A stretch of DNA of 64,000 nucleotides from Neoaquamicrobium microcysteis (GCF_008180155.1 NZ_VSZS01000068.1:62001-126000), one strand, 5' to 3'; counted from the stretch's first letter, positions 1 to 11,498 are shown. Translations and numbers: made by a program. Notes: generated from the sequence alone by a model not told the origin.

Positions 1-363
1 CGCAAGCGGGTCGATGTCGAACCGGTCCCTGACGAGGTCAAGCACACGCGTCTCCTCGTCGCGCACCGACAGGTCAGCCGCAGCGATATCCACCGCCAGC
101 GCATAGGCGGTCTCGCGCAGCTCGTCCGAAAGTGCAGCCTTGATAAGGGTGAGAGCCCCACCCAACCCGGCTTCCTTCTGCAACAGTTGCTGGCACTCCT
201 GCGCGACCGCGAGTGTGCGCGACTGGTCGAAGCCATCGAAGACCGGCAACGTCCTAACGATGGCGCCGATGCGCGCCAGTTCCTCGTCGCCCATGTCTCG
301 GTCGGAAGCCGACATGATAACCATCAGATAGACCAGCGCTTCCTGCGGGGTCGGCTTCGACAT
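1..363 (-). CDS. TerB-family (tellurite resistance TerB-like) protein, C-terminus beyond window
   Basis: Reading the minus strand gives an uninterrupted frame starting MSKPTPQEALVYLMVIMSASD and running off the left edge, so 121 codons are visible and the stop is not. The pattern of short acidic helices (SDRDMGDEEL, then AADLSVRDEETRVLDLV) is that of the TerB fold, a small all-helical metal-binding domain of uncertain role. I chose the ATG at 363 because GGAG lies just upstream; an in-frame ATG at 411 has no ribosome binding site. It diverges from the lysyl-tRNA synthetase gene. The family call rests on pattern recognition only. Confidence 0.72.
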   Translation of the reverse strand, partial: MSKPTPQEALVYLMVIMSASDRDMGDEELARIGAIVRTLPVFDGFDQSRTLAVAQECQQLLQKEAGLGGALTLIKAALSDELRETAYALAVDIAAADLSVRDEETRVLDLVRDRFDIDPLA

Positions 364-516
364 CAGTTCTTCTCCGTCAAGGTTTTGTCGAGCGAAGGTA
401 GGAAGCTCCATGGCGGCGTTCAATCAAAAAGGCTTATCGCGATTGACGCACCGTACAAGCGCGCATAGACGTGGCGCGCCGGCAAAAGGCCCGCAAATCT
501 TCACAGGACGCCCGAA

Positions 517-2175
517 ATGACCTCTTCGCGATCGAACTCGCTGACGCTTACGCCCGAAATCCTTGCGGCGGCGCGCGAGAGCAAAGCGTGGCCATTCGAA
601 GAGGCGCGCAAGATCATCAAGCGCTATGAAGGACGCGACTGGCCGGCGGAAATCCTGTTCGAGACGGGGTACGGCCCGTCCGGCCTGCCGCATATCGGCA
701 CGTTCGGCGAGGTCGCCCGCACGACCATGGTGCGCCATGCCTTCCGCATCCTCACCGAGGACAAGGTGGCGACGCGCCTGCTTTGCTTCTCCGACGACAT
801 GGACGGGATGCGCAAAATTCCTGAAAACGTCCCGGACCGCACCTTTCTCGAGCCGCACCTGCACCGGCCACTCACCGTGGTGCCGAACCCGTTCGGCGGC
901 GACTTTGACAGCTTCGGGCATCACAACAACGCGATGCTGCGTCGCTTCCTCGACACTTTCGGCTTCGACTACGAGTTTGCCAGCGCAACCGAATATTACC
1001 GGTCCGGCCGTTTCGACGCGATCCTGAAGCGTGTGGCCGAGCGTTACGACGCGATCATGGAAATTATGCTGCCGACGCTTGGCGAGGAACGACGCGCGAC
1101 CTATTCGCCGTTCCTGCCGATCTCGCCGAAGACCGGGCGCGTGCTTTACGTGCCGATGAAGAAGGTGGACGCCGAGGCCGGCACCATCACCTTCGACGAC
1201 GAGGATGGTGAGGAAACAACGCTGCCTGTAACCGGAGGCAGGGTGAAGCTGCAGTGGAAGCCCGATTTCGGCGCCCGCTGGGCGGCGCTCGGCGTCGACT
1301 TCGAGATGTTCGGCAAGGACCATGGTCCCAACATGGGCGTCTACGACCGCATCTGTGTGGCGCTGGGCGGCCGCGCTCCGGAGCACTTCGTCTACGAGCT
1401 CTTCCTCGACGAGAAGGGAGAGAAGATTTCGAAGTCGAAGGGCAACGGCCTCACCATCGACGAATGGCTGACATACGCGCCGACGGAAAGCCTCACGCTC
1501 TACATGTTCCAGAAGCCGCGCACGGCCAAAAAGCTCTATTTCGACGTCATTCCCCGAGCGGTGGATGAGTATTATCAGTTCCTGGCGGCCTACCAGCGGC
1601 AGGAATGGAAGGAGCGGCTCGGCAATCCCGTCTGGCACATTCACGACGGCAACCCGCCCGTCATCGAGTTGCCTGTTTCGTTTGCGCTTCTGCTCAATCT
1701 CGTCAGCGCGTCGAACGCCCACGACAAGTCCGTGCTGTGGGGTTTCATCTCCCGCCACGCGCCGGGCGTTACGCCACAGACGCATCCCGAGCTCGATCGG
1801 CTTGCAGGATACGCGATCCGCTACTTCGACGATTTCGTGAAGCCTTCCAAAGTCTTCCGTGCCCCGGACGAGGTGGAAGCAGACGCTCTCCAGGCGCTGG
1901 CCGACAAACTCGGCACGCTGCCCGCGGACGCCGACGGCGAAGCCATCCAGAACGCAGCGCTGGACGTGGCGCGCGGCATCGAACGGTATCAGGATCACAC
2001 CAAGAAGAGCCCGGAAGGTGGCCCGGGCGTCTCGGTCGCCTTCTTCCAGATGATCTATCAGGTGCTGATCGGTCAGGAACGGGGGCCGCGTTTCGGGTCG
2101 TTTGCCGCGCTATATGGCACCGACAACACCCGGGCGCTTATCGGCAAGGCGCTGGCAGGCCAGCTAGCCGCCTGA
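517..2175 (+). CDS. lysS: Class I lysyl-tRNA synthetase
   Basis: This 552-residue enzyme charges tRNA-Lys with lysine. It is the archaeal-type class I enzyme, which alphaproteobacteria commonly carry in place of the class II form. The Rossmann-fold signatures are visible: the HIGH-equivalent PHIGT at residues 58-62 within [15 protein letters not shown], and the KMSKS-equivalent KISKS at about 303-307, followed by KGNG. The length matches the family. The frame ends in KALAGQLAA and overlaps the end of the convergent nuclease-fold gene by 12 bp. Start at ATG 517; the preceding sequence CAGGACGCCCGAA gives only a modest ribosome binding site. Confidence 0.96.
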   Translation: MTSSRSNSLTLTPEILAAARESKAWPFEEARKIIKRYEGRDWPAEILFETGYGPSGLPHIGTFGEVARTTMVRHAFRILTEDKVATRLLCFSDDMDGMRKIPENVPDRTFLEPHLHRPLTVVPNPFGGDFDSFGHHNNAMLRRFLDTFGFDYEFASATEYYRSGRFDAILKRVAERYDAIMEIMLPTLGEERRATYSPFLPISPKTGRVLYVPMKKVDAEAGTITFDDEDGEETTLPVTGGRVKLQWKPDFGARWAALGVDFEMFGKDHGPNMGVYDRICVALGGRAPEHFVYELFLDEKGEKISKSKGNGLTIDEWLTYAPTESLTLYMFQKPRTAKKLYFDVIPRAVDEYYQFLAAYQRQEWKERLGNPVWHIHDGNPPVIELPVSFALLLNLVSASNAHDKSVLWGFISRHAPGVTPQTHPELDRLAGYAIRYFDDFVKPSKVFRAPDEVEADALQALADKLGTLPADADGEAIQNAALDVARGIERYQDHTKKSPEGGPGVSVAFFQMIYQVLIGQERGPRFGSFAALYGTDNTRALIGKALAGQLAA

Positions 2176-2910
2176 TGTTTCGGGAAGGGTAATCGAAAGG
2201 GGCGAGGGCGAGGCGGACGCCGGTGGCGGTCCGAACAGCCCGCGCCTTGCCTCGCGCGCTTGGGCCTCCAGCGTCTCGTAGGGTCCGCCCGGTTCAGCCA
2301 TCACCCAGCCCTGCGTTACCAGCCACTCAGACGAGGTTGGTTTGCCCAACCTGCAATCGGCAATGATCGGATCATCCGAAGGGACCGGCGGCACCACGCA
2401 GGAAAGCGCCCTTCCGCGCAGCCAGTTGCGAAATGCGGTTCGTGCATACACACCGCAATTCCAGGCGGAATCGCCTTCGCCGCAACGTTCATCGGGATCA
2501 GTAGGAACTATACCCGCGAGCCTGACGGTGTAGCCCTGCGCCTCGAAGACGCCCGCGCTGATCACCACCGGCCGATGCAGGATTGTTTCCTTCGGCGGCC
2601 CCTCCGACGGCACATGCGCCCTGCCCATCGGGCTCAGCACCTCGCGCGGGTCCACCCGCTCCAGTTGCTCAGGCTCCACGGAAGGCACGGCAAAGGTTTC
2701 GGGCGCTACGGGACGTATGCGAGACGGAACCGGGGCGAGAACCGCCGGCGGTCGCGGCTCGGGCCCGGTTGCCGCTGAAGACGGCTGGTCGGACGGCGTG
2801 TCTTGCGGCGAAATCCCCACCGGGGCGGTAAGCTTGTATCCGGCCGTGGAGACGGCGGCCGCGGCCACCGCCAGCCCACCGATCGCCAGCAGGACGCCGA
2901 GCGGGCGCAT
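2164..2910 (-). CDS. Membrane-anchored staphylococcal-nuclease-fold (thermonuclease-like) protein, probably degenerate
   Basis: The 248-residue product starts [24 protein letters not shown], a single N-terminal membrane segment or uncleaved signal. A Pro-rich linker follows, then an SNase/OB-fold domain (about 115-235) with the core YTVRLAGI and [11 protein letters not shown]. In active SNases the loop after VRLxGI reads D-A-P-E. Here it reads V-P-T-D, and the later YGR-type arginine motif is replaced (DDPIIADC), so the calcium Asp, catalytic Glu and one catalytic Arg look lost. Two cysteine pairs suggest a periplasmic, disulfide-bearing domain. ATG 2910 lies 1 nt after the stop of the upstream S24 repressor gene (TAGGATG), so the two are almost certainly co-translated. 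Confidence 0.8.
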   Translation of the reverse strand: MRPLGVLLAIGGLAVAAAAVSTAGYKLTAPVGISPQDTPSDQPSSAATGPEPRPPAVLAPVPSRIRPVAPETFAVPSVEPEQLERVDPREVLSPMGRAHVPSEGPPKETILHRPVVISAGVFEAQGYTVRLAGIVPTDPDERCGEGDSAWNCGVYARTAFRNWLRGRALSCVVPPVPSDDPIIADCRLGKPTSSEWLVTQGWVMAEPGGPYETLEAQAREARRGLFGPPPASASPSPLSITLPETSGG

Positions 2911-2911
2911 C

Positions 2912-3538
2912 CTACTGGCTCGCCCAGACGATCCGGGCCATCCATTCGACCTCGCCGGCCGGCACGACACGGTCGGGATGTACGGGGTTGAGCGAAACAA
3001 GCTCGACGGCACCGGCGGTGCGGCCGGCCAGCACCTTGGCCATCACCTCGCCGCCGCTCGTCTTGACGACGACCCGGTCGCCCTTGCGTACCCGTGCCCC
3101 CGGCTCCACGATCAGCACGTCGCCATCGCGGTAGAGCGGCAGCATGGAATCGCCCTGCACCTGCAAGGCGTAGGCTCCATCGCCCGCCCCTGCCGGAAGT
3201 TCGACCTGCTCCCACCCCTGCCCAACGGGAAAACCGGCATCGTCGAAGAAGCCGCCCGCGCCGGCTTGTGCGAAGCCCAGAAGTGGCACCGATACGCGCT
3301 GCGAAGACCTCTGTTCGACGATCGCGAAGAACTCGATCACCGACGCCCCGGTCGCTTCCATGATCTTCGAGAGCGATTCCGTGGAAGGCCAGCGCGGACG
3401 CCCGTCGGCCGAAAGCCGCTTCGATTTGTTGAAGGCGGTGGAGTCCAGTCCTGCCCGCTTTGCCAGCCCCGACGCCGACAGCGAATGTCTCGCCGCCAGT
3501 TCGTCGATAGCCGCCCAGACCCGTTCGTGCGAGAGCAT
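2912..3538 (-). CDS. XRE/S24-type repressor (LexA/CI-like)
   Basis: The 208-residue protein has an N-terminal helix-turn-helix (SASGLAKRAGLDSTAFNKSKR) and a C-terminal S24 peptidase/signal-peptidase-like domain. That domain contains the catalytic serine motif QGDSMLPLYRDGD and a downstream Lys in EVMAKVLAG, so RecA-stimulated autocleavage is plausible but unproven. Known relatives are phage CI-type or SOS-responsive repressors. I chose ATG 3538 because a strong AAGGAGG lies 5-10 nt upstream; a TTG at 3553 would place the ribosome binding site inside the gene. It sits directly upstream of the nuclease-fold gene, and two palindromes precede it, suggesting autoregulation. No phage genes are nearby. 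Confidence 0.87.
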   Translation of the reverse strand: MLSHERVWAAIDELAARHSLSASGLAKRAGLDSTAFNKSKRLSADGRPRWPSTESLSKIMEATGASVIEFFAIVEQRSSQRVSVPLLGFAQAGAGGFFDDAGFPVGQGWEQVELPAGAGDGAYALQVQGDSMLPLYRDGDVLIVEPGARVRKGDRVVVKTSGGEVMAKVLAGRTAGAVELVSLNPVHPDRVVPAGEVEWMARIVWASQ

Positions 3539-3555
3539 GGCGCCCTCCTTCAAGA

Positions 3556-3587
3556 CAGGAAAAAATACCTTTCCTGACTAGTTAGTC
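3556..3587. promoter_or_regulatory. Two adjacent palindromes upstream of the S24 repressor gene (candidate operators)
   Basis: CAGGAAA-N7-TTTCCTG occupies 3556-3576. It abuts GACTA-GT-TAGTC at 3576-3587. Both lie immediately upstream of the ribosome binding site of the S24 repressor gene, where an autoregulatory operator would be expected. Binding by this repressor is inferred from position only. Confidence 0.5.
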
Positions 3588-3625
3588 GTTGCCACGCGGC
3601 CTGTCCATAGGTTGCGTTCCGATTT

Positions 3626-4240
3626 TCACGGCTTGAACGGACCGCGCTTCGTTTCGAGCGCGTGGGCGAGATAGTCCAGCCGGTCCTGGCCCCAGAACGG
3701 CTCCCCGTTTAGCACATAGACGGGCGCGCCGATGGCATCGACTTCGGTTGCCTCGCGCGTGTTGCGCGACAGCGTCTCGCCCGCCGGCTCAGCCTGTGCC
3801 GCCGAAAGTACTGCTTCGGCATCATGGCCTTCCGCCCCCAGATACGCGGCAAGCTGGTCGCGATCGGCGATGTTTTCCTCGTTTGCCCATACGCCCTGCT
3901 TGACGCGCCAGATGAAACCTGCGGGATTCTTGCCGCCGCCGGCCAGTACGATCACGCAACGGTCGGCGAGGGTTGGATCGACCGGAAAGAATTTCGGTTC
4001 GAGATTGATCGGCAGGCCGCGAATATCAGCGATGCGCTGCAACTCGATTCGGCGGTATCGCTGGCGCACCGGCGTGCGCTGGCCGAGCGGCACCGAACCT
4101 GACTTTTCCCAGACGCCCGCGATGCTGATCGGCTTGTAGCGGATCGTCGCGCCATGGGTAGCTGCAAGTTCATGAAATGCCTTGTGACCGAGATAGGCGA
4201 AGGGCGACGAGCAGATGAAGTAGTAGTCGATGGCTGTCAT
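3626..4240 (-). CDS. 2-hydroxychromene-2-carboxylate isomerase family (DsbA-like fold) protein
   Basis: The 204-residue protein has a thioredoxin/DsbA fold of the HCCA isomerase (NahD/kappa-GST) type. The N-terminal strand and active-site loop is MTAIDYYFICSSPFAYLGH, with serine/proline where DsbA has CxxC. The cis-Pro region is IGAPVYVLNGEPFWGQDRLDYL. Family members isomerise glutathione-bound aromatic intermediates or act as kappa-class GSTs. No naphthalene-pathway gene is nearby, so the substrate is unknown. A GGAG lies 8 nt before ATG 4240. Confidence 0.85.
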   Translation of the reverse strand: MTAIDYYFICSSPFAYLGHKAFHELAATHGATIRYKPISIAGVWEKSGSVPLGQRTPVRQRYRRIELQRIADIRGLPINLEPKFFPVDPTLADRCVIVLAGGGKNPAGFIWRVKQGVWANEENIADRDQLAAYLGAEGHDAEAVLSAAQAEPAGETLSRNTREATEVDAIGAPVYVLNGEPFWGQDRLDYLAHALETKRGPFKP

Positions 4241-4296
4241 GGGATGCTCCGGTTCAGGCGTCAGACCCTACCCGGCGACAACCCGAAGGCAAGCCC

Positions 4297-4842
4297 TCAG
4301 ACCGTACCTTTCGCCAGCTTGCGCAAGCCCGCATGCGACGCCATGAAGATGCGCTCTTCCTCGCTGGGCGCGCGAGGCTTCAACTCCACGCCAAGCTCGG
4401 CGACGATAGCGTCGATAGGCACGAAGGCTCTGTTGCGGAAGTCATAGACGCCGGCTGTCGTCATCACCAGCGCTGCGGTGCGCCCGTCCTCCAGCACGAA
4501 ACGGTGCCGGCCGATCACCTGCGTATCCTCCCAGGTCTCGACGGTGGACACGACGTCGAAACGCTTCCACAGCTTGATCTCGCGGACATAGACTGCCTGC
4601 AACCCGCCCATCATCGGGGCCCAGCCGTGCTTCCGCGCCAGCCCTATGAGGCCGGCGCGGGCGAAAATGTCGATGCGGCCGACATCGGCAAGCATCATGT
4701 AACGCGCATTGTTGAGGTGCCCGTTGGAATCGATGTCCGTCGGCAGACAGCGGAACGTCAGCCTGCTCTCGTCGCCCATGCGATAGCGCCCGCGGGAGCG
4801 GGCGGTGAGCATCATCCGCGCGAGGCGAGCCCAGACATACAT
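4297..4842 (-). CDS. Hotdog-fold acyl-CoA thioesterase family protein
   Basis: The 181-residue product carries a 4-hydroxybenzoyl-CoA-thioesterase-like hotdog domain: RCLPTDIDSNGHLNNARYMML is the D-x-N-G-H-x-N-N active-site helix, followed by RVEIKLWKRFDV-like strands (read here as REIKLWKRFDVVSTVETWED). It resembles the THEM6/YbgC-type group that hydrolyses acyl-CoA. ATG 4842 is preferred because CAGGAG precedes it; the in-frame upstream extension is low-quality Arg/Ala-rich sequence. It lies about 150 bp downstream of the beta-oxidation operon on the same strand, which fits release or recycling of acyl groups, though co-transcription is unproven. Confidence 0.82.
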   Translation of the reverse strand: MYVWARLARMMLTARSRGRYRMGDESRLTFRCLPTDIDSNGHLNNARYMMLADVGRIDIFARAGLIGLARKHGWAPMMGGLQAVYVREIKLWKRFDVVSTVETWEDTQVIGRHRFVLEDGRTAALVMTTAGVYDFRNRAFVPIDAIVAELGVELKPRAPSEEERIFMASHAGLRKLAKGTV

Positions 4843-4996
4843 GAACTGCTCCTGTGCCCTCTCCGCTGAGGGTAAGGTGCCGAGCGAAGCAGTGGGTGCC
4901 ACCGCCCGCCCGGCTTTCCATGAACGCAAGGTCGCAACTACATCAGGCAACCCCGCCCGACCCGCTTGATGCCCCAAAAGGCAAGAGAAAGTTGCG

Positions 4997-7213
4997 CTAT
5001 GCCGCCTTCTTCGTCTTCGGATAGGGATTGAAGCGGTCGTAGAAGGTTTCGCCCTTCCCTTCCATGTCCGCCAACAGCTTCGGCGCCTTGAACTGCGCGC
5101 CGTACTTCTTCTGAAGCTGCTTCGACAGCTTCAGGAACTTCTCCAGTCCCATACCGTCGATGTAGCTCAGCGCGCCGCCGGTATAGGGGGCAAAGCCGAA
5201 GGCGAGGATCGAGCCGACATCGGCTTCCCGAGGATCGGTGACGATGCCCTCTTCCATGACGCGGGCGGCCTCAAGCGCGATGGTGACGAGGAAGCGCTGC
5301 TTGAGTTCCTCGACATCGATGCTGTCGGCGTCCTGCTGGGGATAGAGGTCCTTCAGACCAGGCCACAGATGCTTCTTGGCCGGCTTTTCGGGGTAGTCGT
5401 AGAAGCCCTTGCCGTTCTTGCGGCCATGGCGGCCGTGGGTGTCGACCATCGTGTTGATGAGTTTGAACTGCTCGGGATCGACCGCCTTCTCGCCAAGATC
5501 GCGAATGGTCTGCTTCATGATCTTCTGCGCGAGATCGATCGCCGTCTCGTCGGTGAGCGCCAGGGGACCAACCGGCATGCCCGCCATCTTGGCCGCGTTC
5601 TCGATCATCGCCGGCGGGACGCCCTCGATCAGCATCTGGAACGCTTCCGCCATGTAGCGCAGCACGCAGCGGTTGACGTAGAAGCCGCGCGTGTCGTTGA
5701 CGACGATCGGCGTCTTCTTGATCGCGCGGACATAGTCGATGGCGACGGCCAGCGCCTTGTCCTCGGTCTTCTTGCCCAGAATGATCTCCACCAGCATCAT
5801 CTTGTCCACCGGTGAGAAGAAGTGGATGCCGATGAAGTTGGCCGGACGCTTCGAGTTCTTGGCAAGGCCGGTGATCGGGATGGTCGAGGTGTTGGAAGCG
5901 AAAATCGCGTCCTTTGCGATGACAGCCTCGGTCTGCTGGGTCGCACCCTTCTTGACCTCGGAATCCTCGAATACCGCTTCGACCACGAGATCGCAGCCGT
6001 CCAGATCCGCATAGTCAGCAGTTGGCGTGATGAGCGAGAGAAGCTGCTCCTTCTCTGCTTCTGTGGCGCGGCCCTTCTTGATCGCACCATCCATAAGGCC
6101 GGCCGAATGGGCCTTGCCCTTTTCGGCGGACGCCACGTCGCGATCGAGCAGCACAACGGGAATGCCGGCCTTGGCGGTGACATAGGCAATGCCCGCGCCC
6201 ATGAAGCCAGCACCCAGAACACCGACCTTTGCGAACTTCGTTTCCGGCACGCCTTCGGGGCGGCGAGCGCCCTTGTTGAGTTCCTGAAGAGATACGAAGA
6301 GCGAGCGGATCATCATGCGCGCTTCGGTGGTCCGCAGGATTTGCGCGAAATAGCGCTGCTCGATCTTCAGAGCCGTATCGAACGGAACAAGCAGGCCCTC
6401 ATAAGCGCATTTCAGGATCGCAGCGGCACCGGGATAATTGCCGTAGGTCTCACGGCGCAGGATGGCGATGGCCGGCGGCCACAGGTTGGCCCCCGCCGCC
6501 GAATAGACCGGACCGCCGGGCAGCTTGAAGCCTTTCTCGTCCCACGGCTGAACCGGCTTCAGACCGTTCTTGATCATCGCCTTGGCGGCGTCGATCAACT
6601 GGTCGGGGGCCGCGATCTCGTGGATCAGATTCATGCCCTTCGCCTTCTTCGGCGTCAGGTTCTGGCCCGACGTCAGCATCTGGAGCGCGGACTGCGGATC
6701 GGCCAGACGCGGGACGCGCTGCGTGCCGCCTGCGCCCGGGAAGATGCCGACCTTGACTTCCGGCAGCGCCATCTTGACCTTGTCGCTGTCAGCCGCGACG
6801 CGGCCGTGGCAGGCCAGCGACATTTCGAACGCGCCGCCCATGCAGGTGCCGTTGATGGCCGATACCCACGGCTTGCCGCAGGTCTCGAGCTTGCGGAACA
6901 GCCACGTCATGCGACCGGCATTGTCGAACAGGAGCTGGATCGCCTTCTGCTCGTCCTTTGCCTTCTCCGCCTCGAAGATACCGAGCATTTTCTGAAGCAT
7001 GGTGAGGTCCGCACCGCCGGAGAAAGTCTCCTTTCCCGACGTGATGACCGCGCCCTTGATGCTTTCCGTCGAGGCGACGTGATCGATGATCTTGTCGAGT
7101 TCGTCCATCACCTCTTCGGTGAAGACGTTCATCGACCTGTCGGGCATATCCCATGTGACGAGCGCGATGCCGTCGGAATCGGTTTCGACCGTAAAGTTCT
7201 TGTAGTCAGCCAT
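4997..7213 (-). CDS. fadB: Multifunctional 3-hydroxyacyl-CoA dehydrogenase / enoyl-CoA hydratase (FadB/FadJ type)
   Basis: The 738-residue fatty-acid oxidation alpha subunit hydrates enoyl-CoA and oxidises 3-hydroxyacyl-CoA with NAD+. The N-terminal crotonase domain (1-300) has oxyanion-hole FSGGADL near 64-70 and the two expected catalytic glutamates, E130 (GGAFE) and E152 (LPEVKVG). The NAD-binding domain begins [14 protein letters not shown] (330-342), followed by the [11 protein letters not shown] catalytic His region and [10 protein letters not shown]. Length is typical. It lies 21 bp after the thiolase gene, the usual FadA/FadB partner, as the last gene of the five-kilobase catabolic operon. 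Confidence 0.96.
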   Translation of the reverse strand: MADYKNFTVETDSDGIALVTWDMPDRSMNVFTEEVMDELDKIIDHVASTESIKGAVITSGKETFSGGADLTMLQKMLGIFEAEKAKDEQKAIQLLFDNAGRMTWLFRKLETCGKPWVSAINGTCMGGAFEMSLACHGRVAADSDKVKMALPEVKVGIFPGAGGTQRVPRLADPQSALQMLTSGQNLTPKKAKGMNLIHEIAAPDQLIDAAKAMIKNGLKPVQPWDEKGFKLPGGPVYSAAGANLWPPAIAILRRETYGNYPGAAAILKCAYEGLLVPFDTALKIEQRYFAQILRTTEARMMIRSLFVSLQELNKGARRPEGVPETKFAKVGVLGAGFMGAGIAYVTAKAGIPVVLLDRDVASAEKGKAHSAGLMDGAIKKGRATEAEKEQLLSLITPTADYADLDGCDLVVEAVFEDSEVKKGATQQTEAVIAKDAIFASNTSTIPITGLAKNSKRPANFIGIHFFSPVDKMMLVEIILGKKTEDKALAVAIDYVRAIKKTPIVVNDTRGFYVNRCVLRYMAEAFQMLIEGVPPAMIENAAKMAGMPVGPLALTDETAIDLAQKIMKQTIRDLGEKAVDPEQFKLINTMVDTHGRHGRKNGKGFYDYPEKPAKKHLWPGLKDLYPQQDADSIDVEELKQRFLVTIALEAARVMEEGIVTDPREADVGSILAFGFAPYTGGALSYIDGMGLEKFLKLSKQLQKKYGAQFKAPKLLADMEGKGETFYDRFNPYPKTKKAA

Positions 7214-7234
7214 TTTGTCTCTCCTCCGGCCCGA

Positions 7235-8443
<1,209 letters not shown>

Positions 8444-8476
8444 TTGTTTCTCCCTGGGTTGTCGACCGCTTCGCCC

Positions 8477-9649
8477 CTAAAGCGAGCGCGCGATAAGAAG
8501 TTTCATGATTTCGTTGGTGCCGCCGTAGATGCGCTGGACACGCGCGTCACGATACATCCGCGCGATGGGATACTCGTTCATGTAGCCGTAGCCGCCATGC
8601 AGCTGGACGCATTCGTCCACCACCTTGCACTGCAGATCGGTGAGCCAGTATTTCGCCATCGACGCGGTCACCGGATCGAGCCCGCCCTGCAGATGCCGCG
8701 CCACGCAATCGTTGTAGAAGACGCGGCCGATCGTAGCCTCGGTCTTAAGCTCCGCCAGCTTGAACTGAGTGTTCTGGAAATCGAGGATCGCCTTGCCGAA
8801 GGCCTTGCGTTCCTTGACGTATTCGCTCGTCACGGCCAGCGCCCGCTCGATCATCGCGATTGCCTGGGTGCCGATCAGCAGCCTTTCCTGCGGAAGCTGC
8901 TGCATGAGCTGGATGAAGCCCTGACCCTCCTCGTGTCCGAGCAGATTGGCGGTCGGCACGCGCACGTCGTTGAAGAAGAGTTCCGACGTGTCGTTCGACT
9001 TCAGCCCGACCTTGTCGAGGTTTCGACCGCGCTCGAACCCGTCGGCATCTTCGGTTTCCAGCACGATCAGCGAGGTGCCTTTGGCGCCCTTCTCGGGATC
9101 GGTCTTGGCGACGACGATGACGAGGTCGGCAAGCTGACCGTTGGTGATGAACGTCTTGGAGCCGTTGATACGGTAGTGGTTGCCGTCCTTCTCAGCGCGC
9201 GTCTTAACACCCTGAAGGTCGGAACCCGCACCCGGCTCCGTCATCGCGATCGCGCCGATCATCTCGCCGGTGGCCAGCCTGGGCAGCCACTTCTTCTTTT
9301 GCTCTTCGGAGCCATAGTGAAGGATGTAGGGCGCAACGATGGCGTTGTGCAGGGCGATGCCGAAACCATCGACACCGACATGGCTGATGGCTTCTATGAT
9401 CGCGCTTTCATGCGCAAACGTGCCGCCGGAGCCGCCGTACTCCTCAGGCATGGAGGCGCAGAGCAGGCCGTTTTCGCCCGCTTTGCGCCAGCTTTCCCGG
9501 TCGAACTTCTCGTTCTTCTCGAACTCTTCATAGCGCGGCGCTATCTCGGTCTCGAGAAAGCGCGTCGCCATGTCGTAAAGCATGCCGACTTCCTCATCGG
9601 CCCAGGCGGGCTTTGGAAGATCGAGAATTTCGGCCGGCTGCTTCGACAA
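8477..9649 (-). CDS. Acyl-CoA dehydrogenase, LCAD-like
   Basis: The roughly 390-residue FAD enzyme catalyses alpha,beta-dehydrogenation of acyl-CoA. It has the ACAD signatures AMTEPGAGSDLQGVKTRAE, the CoA/FAD strand KTFITNG, and a C-terminal VQRIYGGTNEIMKLLIARS. The usual catalytic Glu (YEGT) is Gly here, about residue 373, as in mammalian LCAD, where the base sits elsewhere; this suggests a long- or branched-chain substrate. I chose a TTG start at 9649 (MSKQPAEILDL) because GTGGAAGGAAAG lies 5-12 nt upstream and the resulting length matches the family; longer in-frame extensions overlap the upstream gene. It is the second gene of the beta-oxidation operon. Confidence 0.92.
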   Translation of the reverse strand: MSKQPAEILDLPKPAWADEEVGMLYDMATRFLETEIAPRYEEFEKNEKFDRESWRKAGENGLLCASMPEEYGGSGGTFAHESAIIEAISHVGVDGFGIALHNAIVAPYILHYGSEEQKKKWLPRLATGEMIGAIAMTEPGAGSDLQGVKTRAEKDGNHYRINGSKTFITNGQLADLVIVVAKTDPEKGAKGTSLIVLETEDADGFERGRNLDKVGLKSNDTSELFFNDVRVPTANLLGHEEGQGFIQLMQQLPQERLLIGTQAIAMIERALAVTSEYVKERKAFGKAILDFQNTQFKLAELKTEATIGRVFYNDCVARHLQGGLDPVTASMAKYWLTDLQCKVVDECVQLHGGYGYMNEYPIARMYRDARVQRIYGGTNEIMKLLIARSL

Positions 9650-9707
9650 GGACTTTCCTTCCACGCCAAGGACGTTCAATCTTGAACAGATGCGTTTGAG
9701 ATAGGCC

Positions 9708-11498
9708 CTAGAAGGCATCCTCCGCAAGGGCCATCATCGAATCCGCGCCGGCAGAGATGCGTGCGAGATGCGCGGCGGTTTCAGGCATGACGCGCTCGAA
9801 ATAATAGCGCGCCGTAACCAGCTTGTTCTCGTGCAGCGGCCTGGACGTACCTTCGACGATGCGCTCCTGTGCGGTCTTGGCCATCCGTGCCCACATGTAG
9901 CCGAGCGCAACGAGGCCGAAGAGATGCAGATAGTCGGTCGAGGCAGCACCGGCATTGTCAGGCTTCTGCATCGCGTTCTGCATCAGCCAGATGGTCGCCG
10001 CCTGCAGGTCGTTGAGACCCTTCTTCAGCGACTTGGTGAAAGGAGCCATCGTCTCGTCGGCGCGGTTTTCCTCGCAGAAGTCGCCGACTTCCTTGAAGAA
10101 TGCCTGAACCGCGCGGCCGCCATTCAGCGCCAGCTTGCGGCCGACCAGATCGAGCGCCTGAATGCCGTTGGCGCCTTCGTAAATCTGGGCGATGCGCGCG
10201 TCGCGCACGAACTGGCTCATGCCGTGCTCTTCGATATAGCCGTGACCGCCGAACACCTGCTGAGCCATCACGGCGTGCTCGAAGCCCTTGTCGGTCAGCA
10301 CGCCCTTGATGATTGGGGTCATCAGGCCGAGATGGTCGTCGGCAGCCTGCCGGTCGGCTTCATCGCCCGAGCGATGCGCCACGTCGGATTTGAGCGCGGT
10401 CCAAAGGACGAGTGCGCGGCCAGCCTCGTTGAAGGCACGCATGACCATCAACTTTCGGCGGATATCCGGGTGCACGATGATCGGATCGGCCTTCTTGTCG
10501 GGCGCTTTCGGCCCAGAAAGCGACCGCCCCTGAATGCGCTCCTTCGCATAGGAGACAGCGTTCTGGTAGGCGATCTCACCCATCGAAAGGCCCTGAAGGC
10601 CCACGCCGAGCCGCGCCTCGTTCATCATCACGAACATGGCCTTGAGGCCGCCGTGTTCCTGCCCGATGAGGTAGCCCTCCGCCTCGTCGTAGTTCATGAC
10701 GCAGGTGGAGTTGCCGTGGATGCCCATCTTCTCCTCGATGGAGCCGCACACGACCGCGTTGCGCTCGCCGGGATTGCCGTCGGCATCAAGCTTGAACTTC
10801 GGCACGATGAACAGCGAAATGCCCTTCACGCCCTCCGGTGCGCCCTCGATGCGGGCCAGCACCAGATGGATGATGTTCTCGCTCATGTCGTGCTCTCCGG
10901 CCGAGATGAAAATCTTCTGGCCGGAAATCTTGTAGCCGCCATTGCCGTTCGGGACGGCCTTGGTGCGCAGCATGCCCAGGTCGGTGCCGCAATGCGGCTC
11001 CGTCAGGTTCATCGTGCCGGTCCACACACCCTCGGTCATCTTCGGGACGTAGGTCTGCTTCTGCTCGTCGGAACCATGCGCGAGGATCGCGGCAATCGCG
11101 CCCTGCGTCAGGCCCGGATACATCATAAGCGCCATGTTGGCGGACGACAGATACTCACCGACCGCCGAGTGGACCGTATAGGGAAGCCCCTGCCCACCGA
11201 ACTCCTCAGGGATGGAAAGGCCCATCCAGCCGCCCTCACGATACTGGTCGTAGGCCTGCTTGAAACCCTTTGGCGTTTTGACCGAACCGTCGGCGCTGCG
11301 CACGCAGCCTTCCTCGTCGCCCACGCGGTTGAGCGGATGCATGACATTTTCAGCCAGCTTGGCTGCTTCTTCGAGGATCGCTTCGAGCACGTCCGGCCCG
11401 GCATCCGAAAAGCCCGGCAGATTGGAATAGCGCTCGTAGCCGAGCACGTCGTTGAGAACGAAGAGCGTATCCGCGACAGGTGCCTTGTAGATCGGCAT
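9708..11498 (-). CDS. Large acyl-CoA dehydrogenase with C-terminal extension (DmdC/AcdA-like)
   Basis: The 596-residue flavoprotein belongs to the longer ACAD class. It has an N-terminal ACAD_N_2-type stretch ([15 protein letters not shown]), the central [13 protein letters not shown] flavin/acyl loop, [15 protein letters not shown], and [11 protein letters not shown] at about 440, which keeps the usual catalytic Glu. A roughly 120-residue C-terminal extension follows. Related enzymes act on medium/long-chain acyl-CoA or 3-methylmercaptopropionyl-CoA, so exact substrate is open. It is the first gene after the palindromic promoter, with an AGGAC-type ribosome binding site before ATG 11498. Confidence 0.93.
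   Translation of the reverse strand: MPIYKAPVADTLFVLNDVLGYERYSNLPGFSDAGPDVLEAILEEAAKLAENVMHPLNRVGDEEGCVRSADGSVKTPKGFKQAYDQYREGGWMGLSIPEEFGGQGLPYTVHSAVGEYLSSANMALMMYPGLTQGAIAAILAHGSDEQKQTYVPKMTEGVWTGTMNLTEPHCGTDLGMLRTKAVPNGNGGYKISGQKIFISAGEHDMSENIIHLVLARIEGAPEGVKGISLFIVPKFKLDADGNPGERNAVVCGSIEEKMGIHGNSTCVMNYDEAEGYLIGQEHGGLKAMFVMMNEARLGVGLQGLSMGEIAYQNAVSYAKERIQGRSLSGPKAPDKKADPIIVHPDIRRKLMVMRAFNEAGRALVLWTALKSDVAHRSGDEADRQAADDHLGLMTPIIKGVLTDKGFEHAVMAQQVFGGHGYIEEHGMSQFVRDARIAQIYEGANGIQALDLVGRKLALNGGRAVQAFFKEVGDFCEENRADETMAPFTKSLKKGLNDLQAATIWLMQNAMQKPDNAGAASTDYLHLFGLVALGYMWARMAKTAQERIVEGTSRPLHENKLVTARYYFERVMPETAAHLARISAGADSMMALAEDAF

Noticed and set aside
140-468. Two short plus-strand frames at the left edge
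   Set aside because: Antisense to the TerB-like gene; no ribosome binding site or motif.
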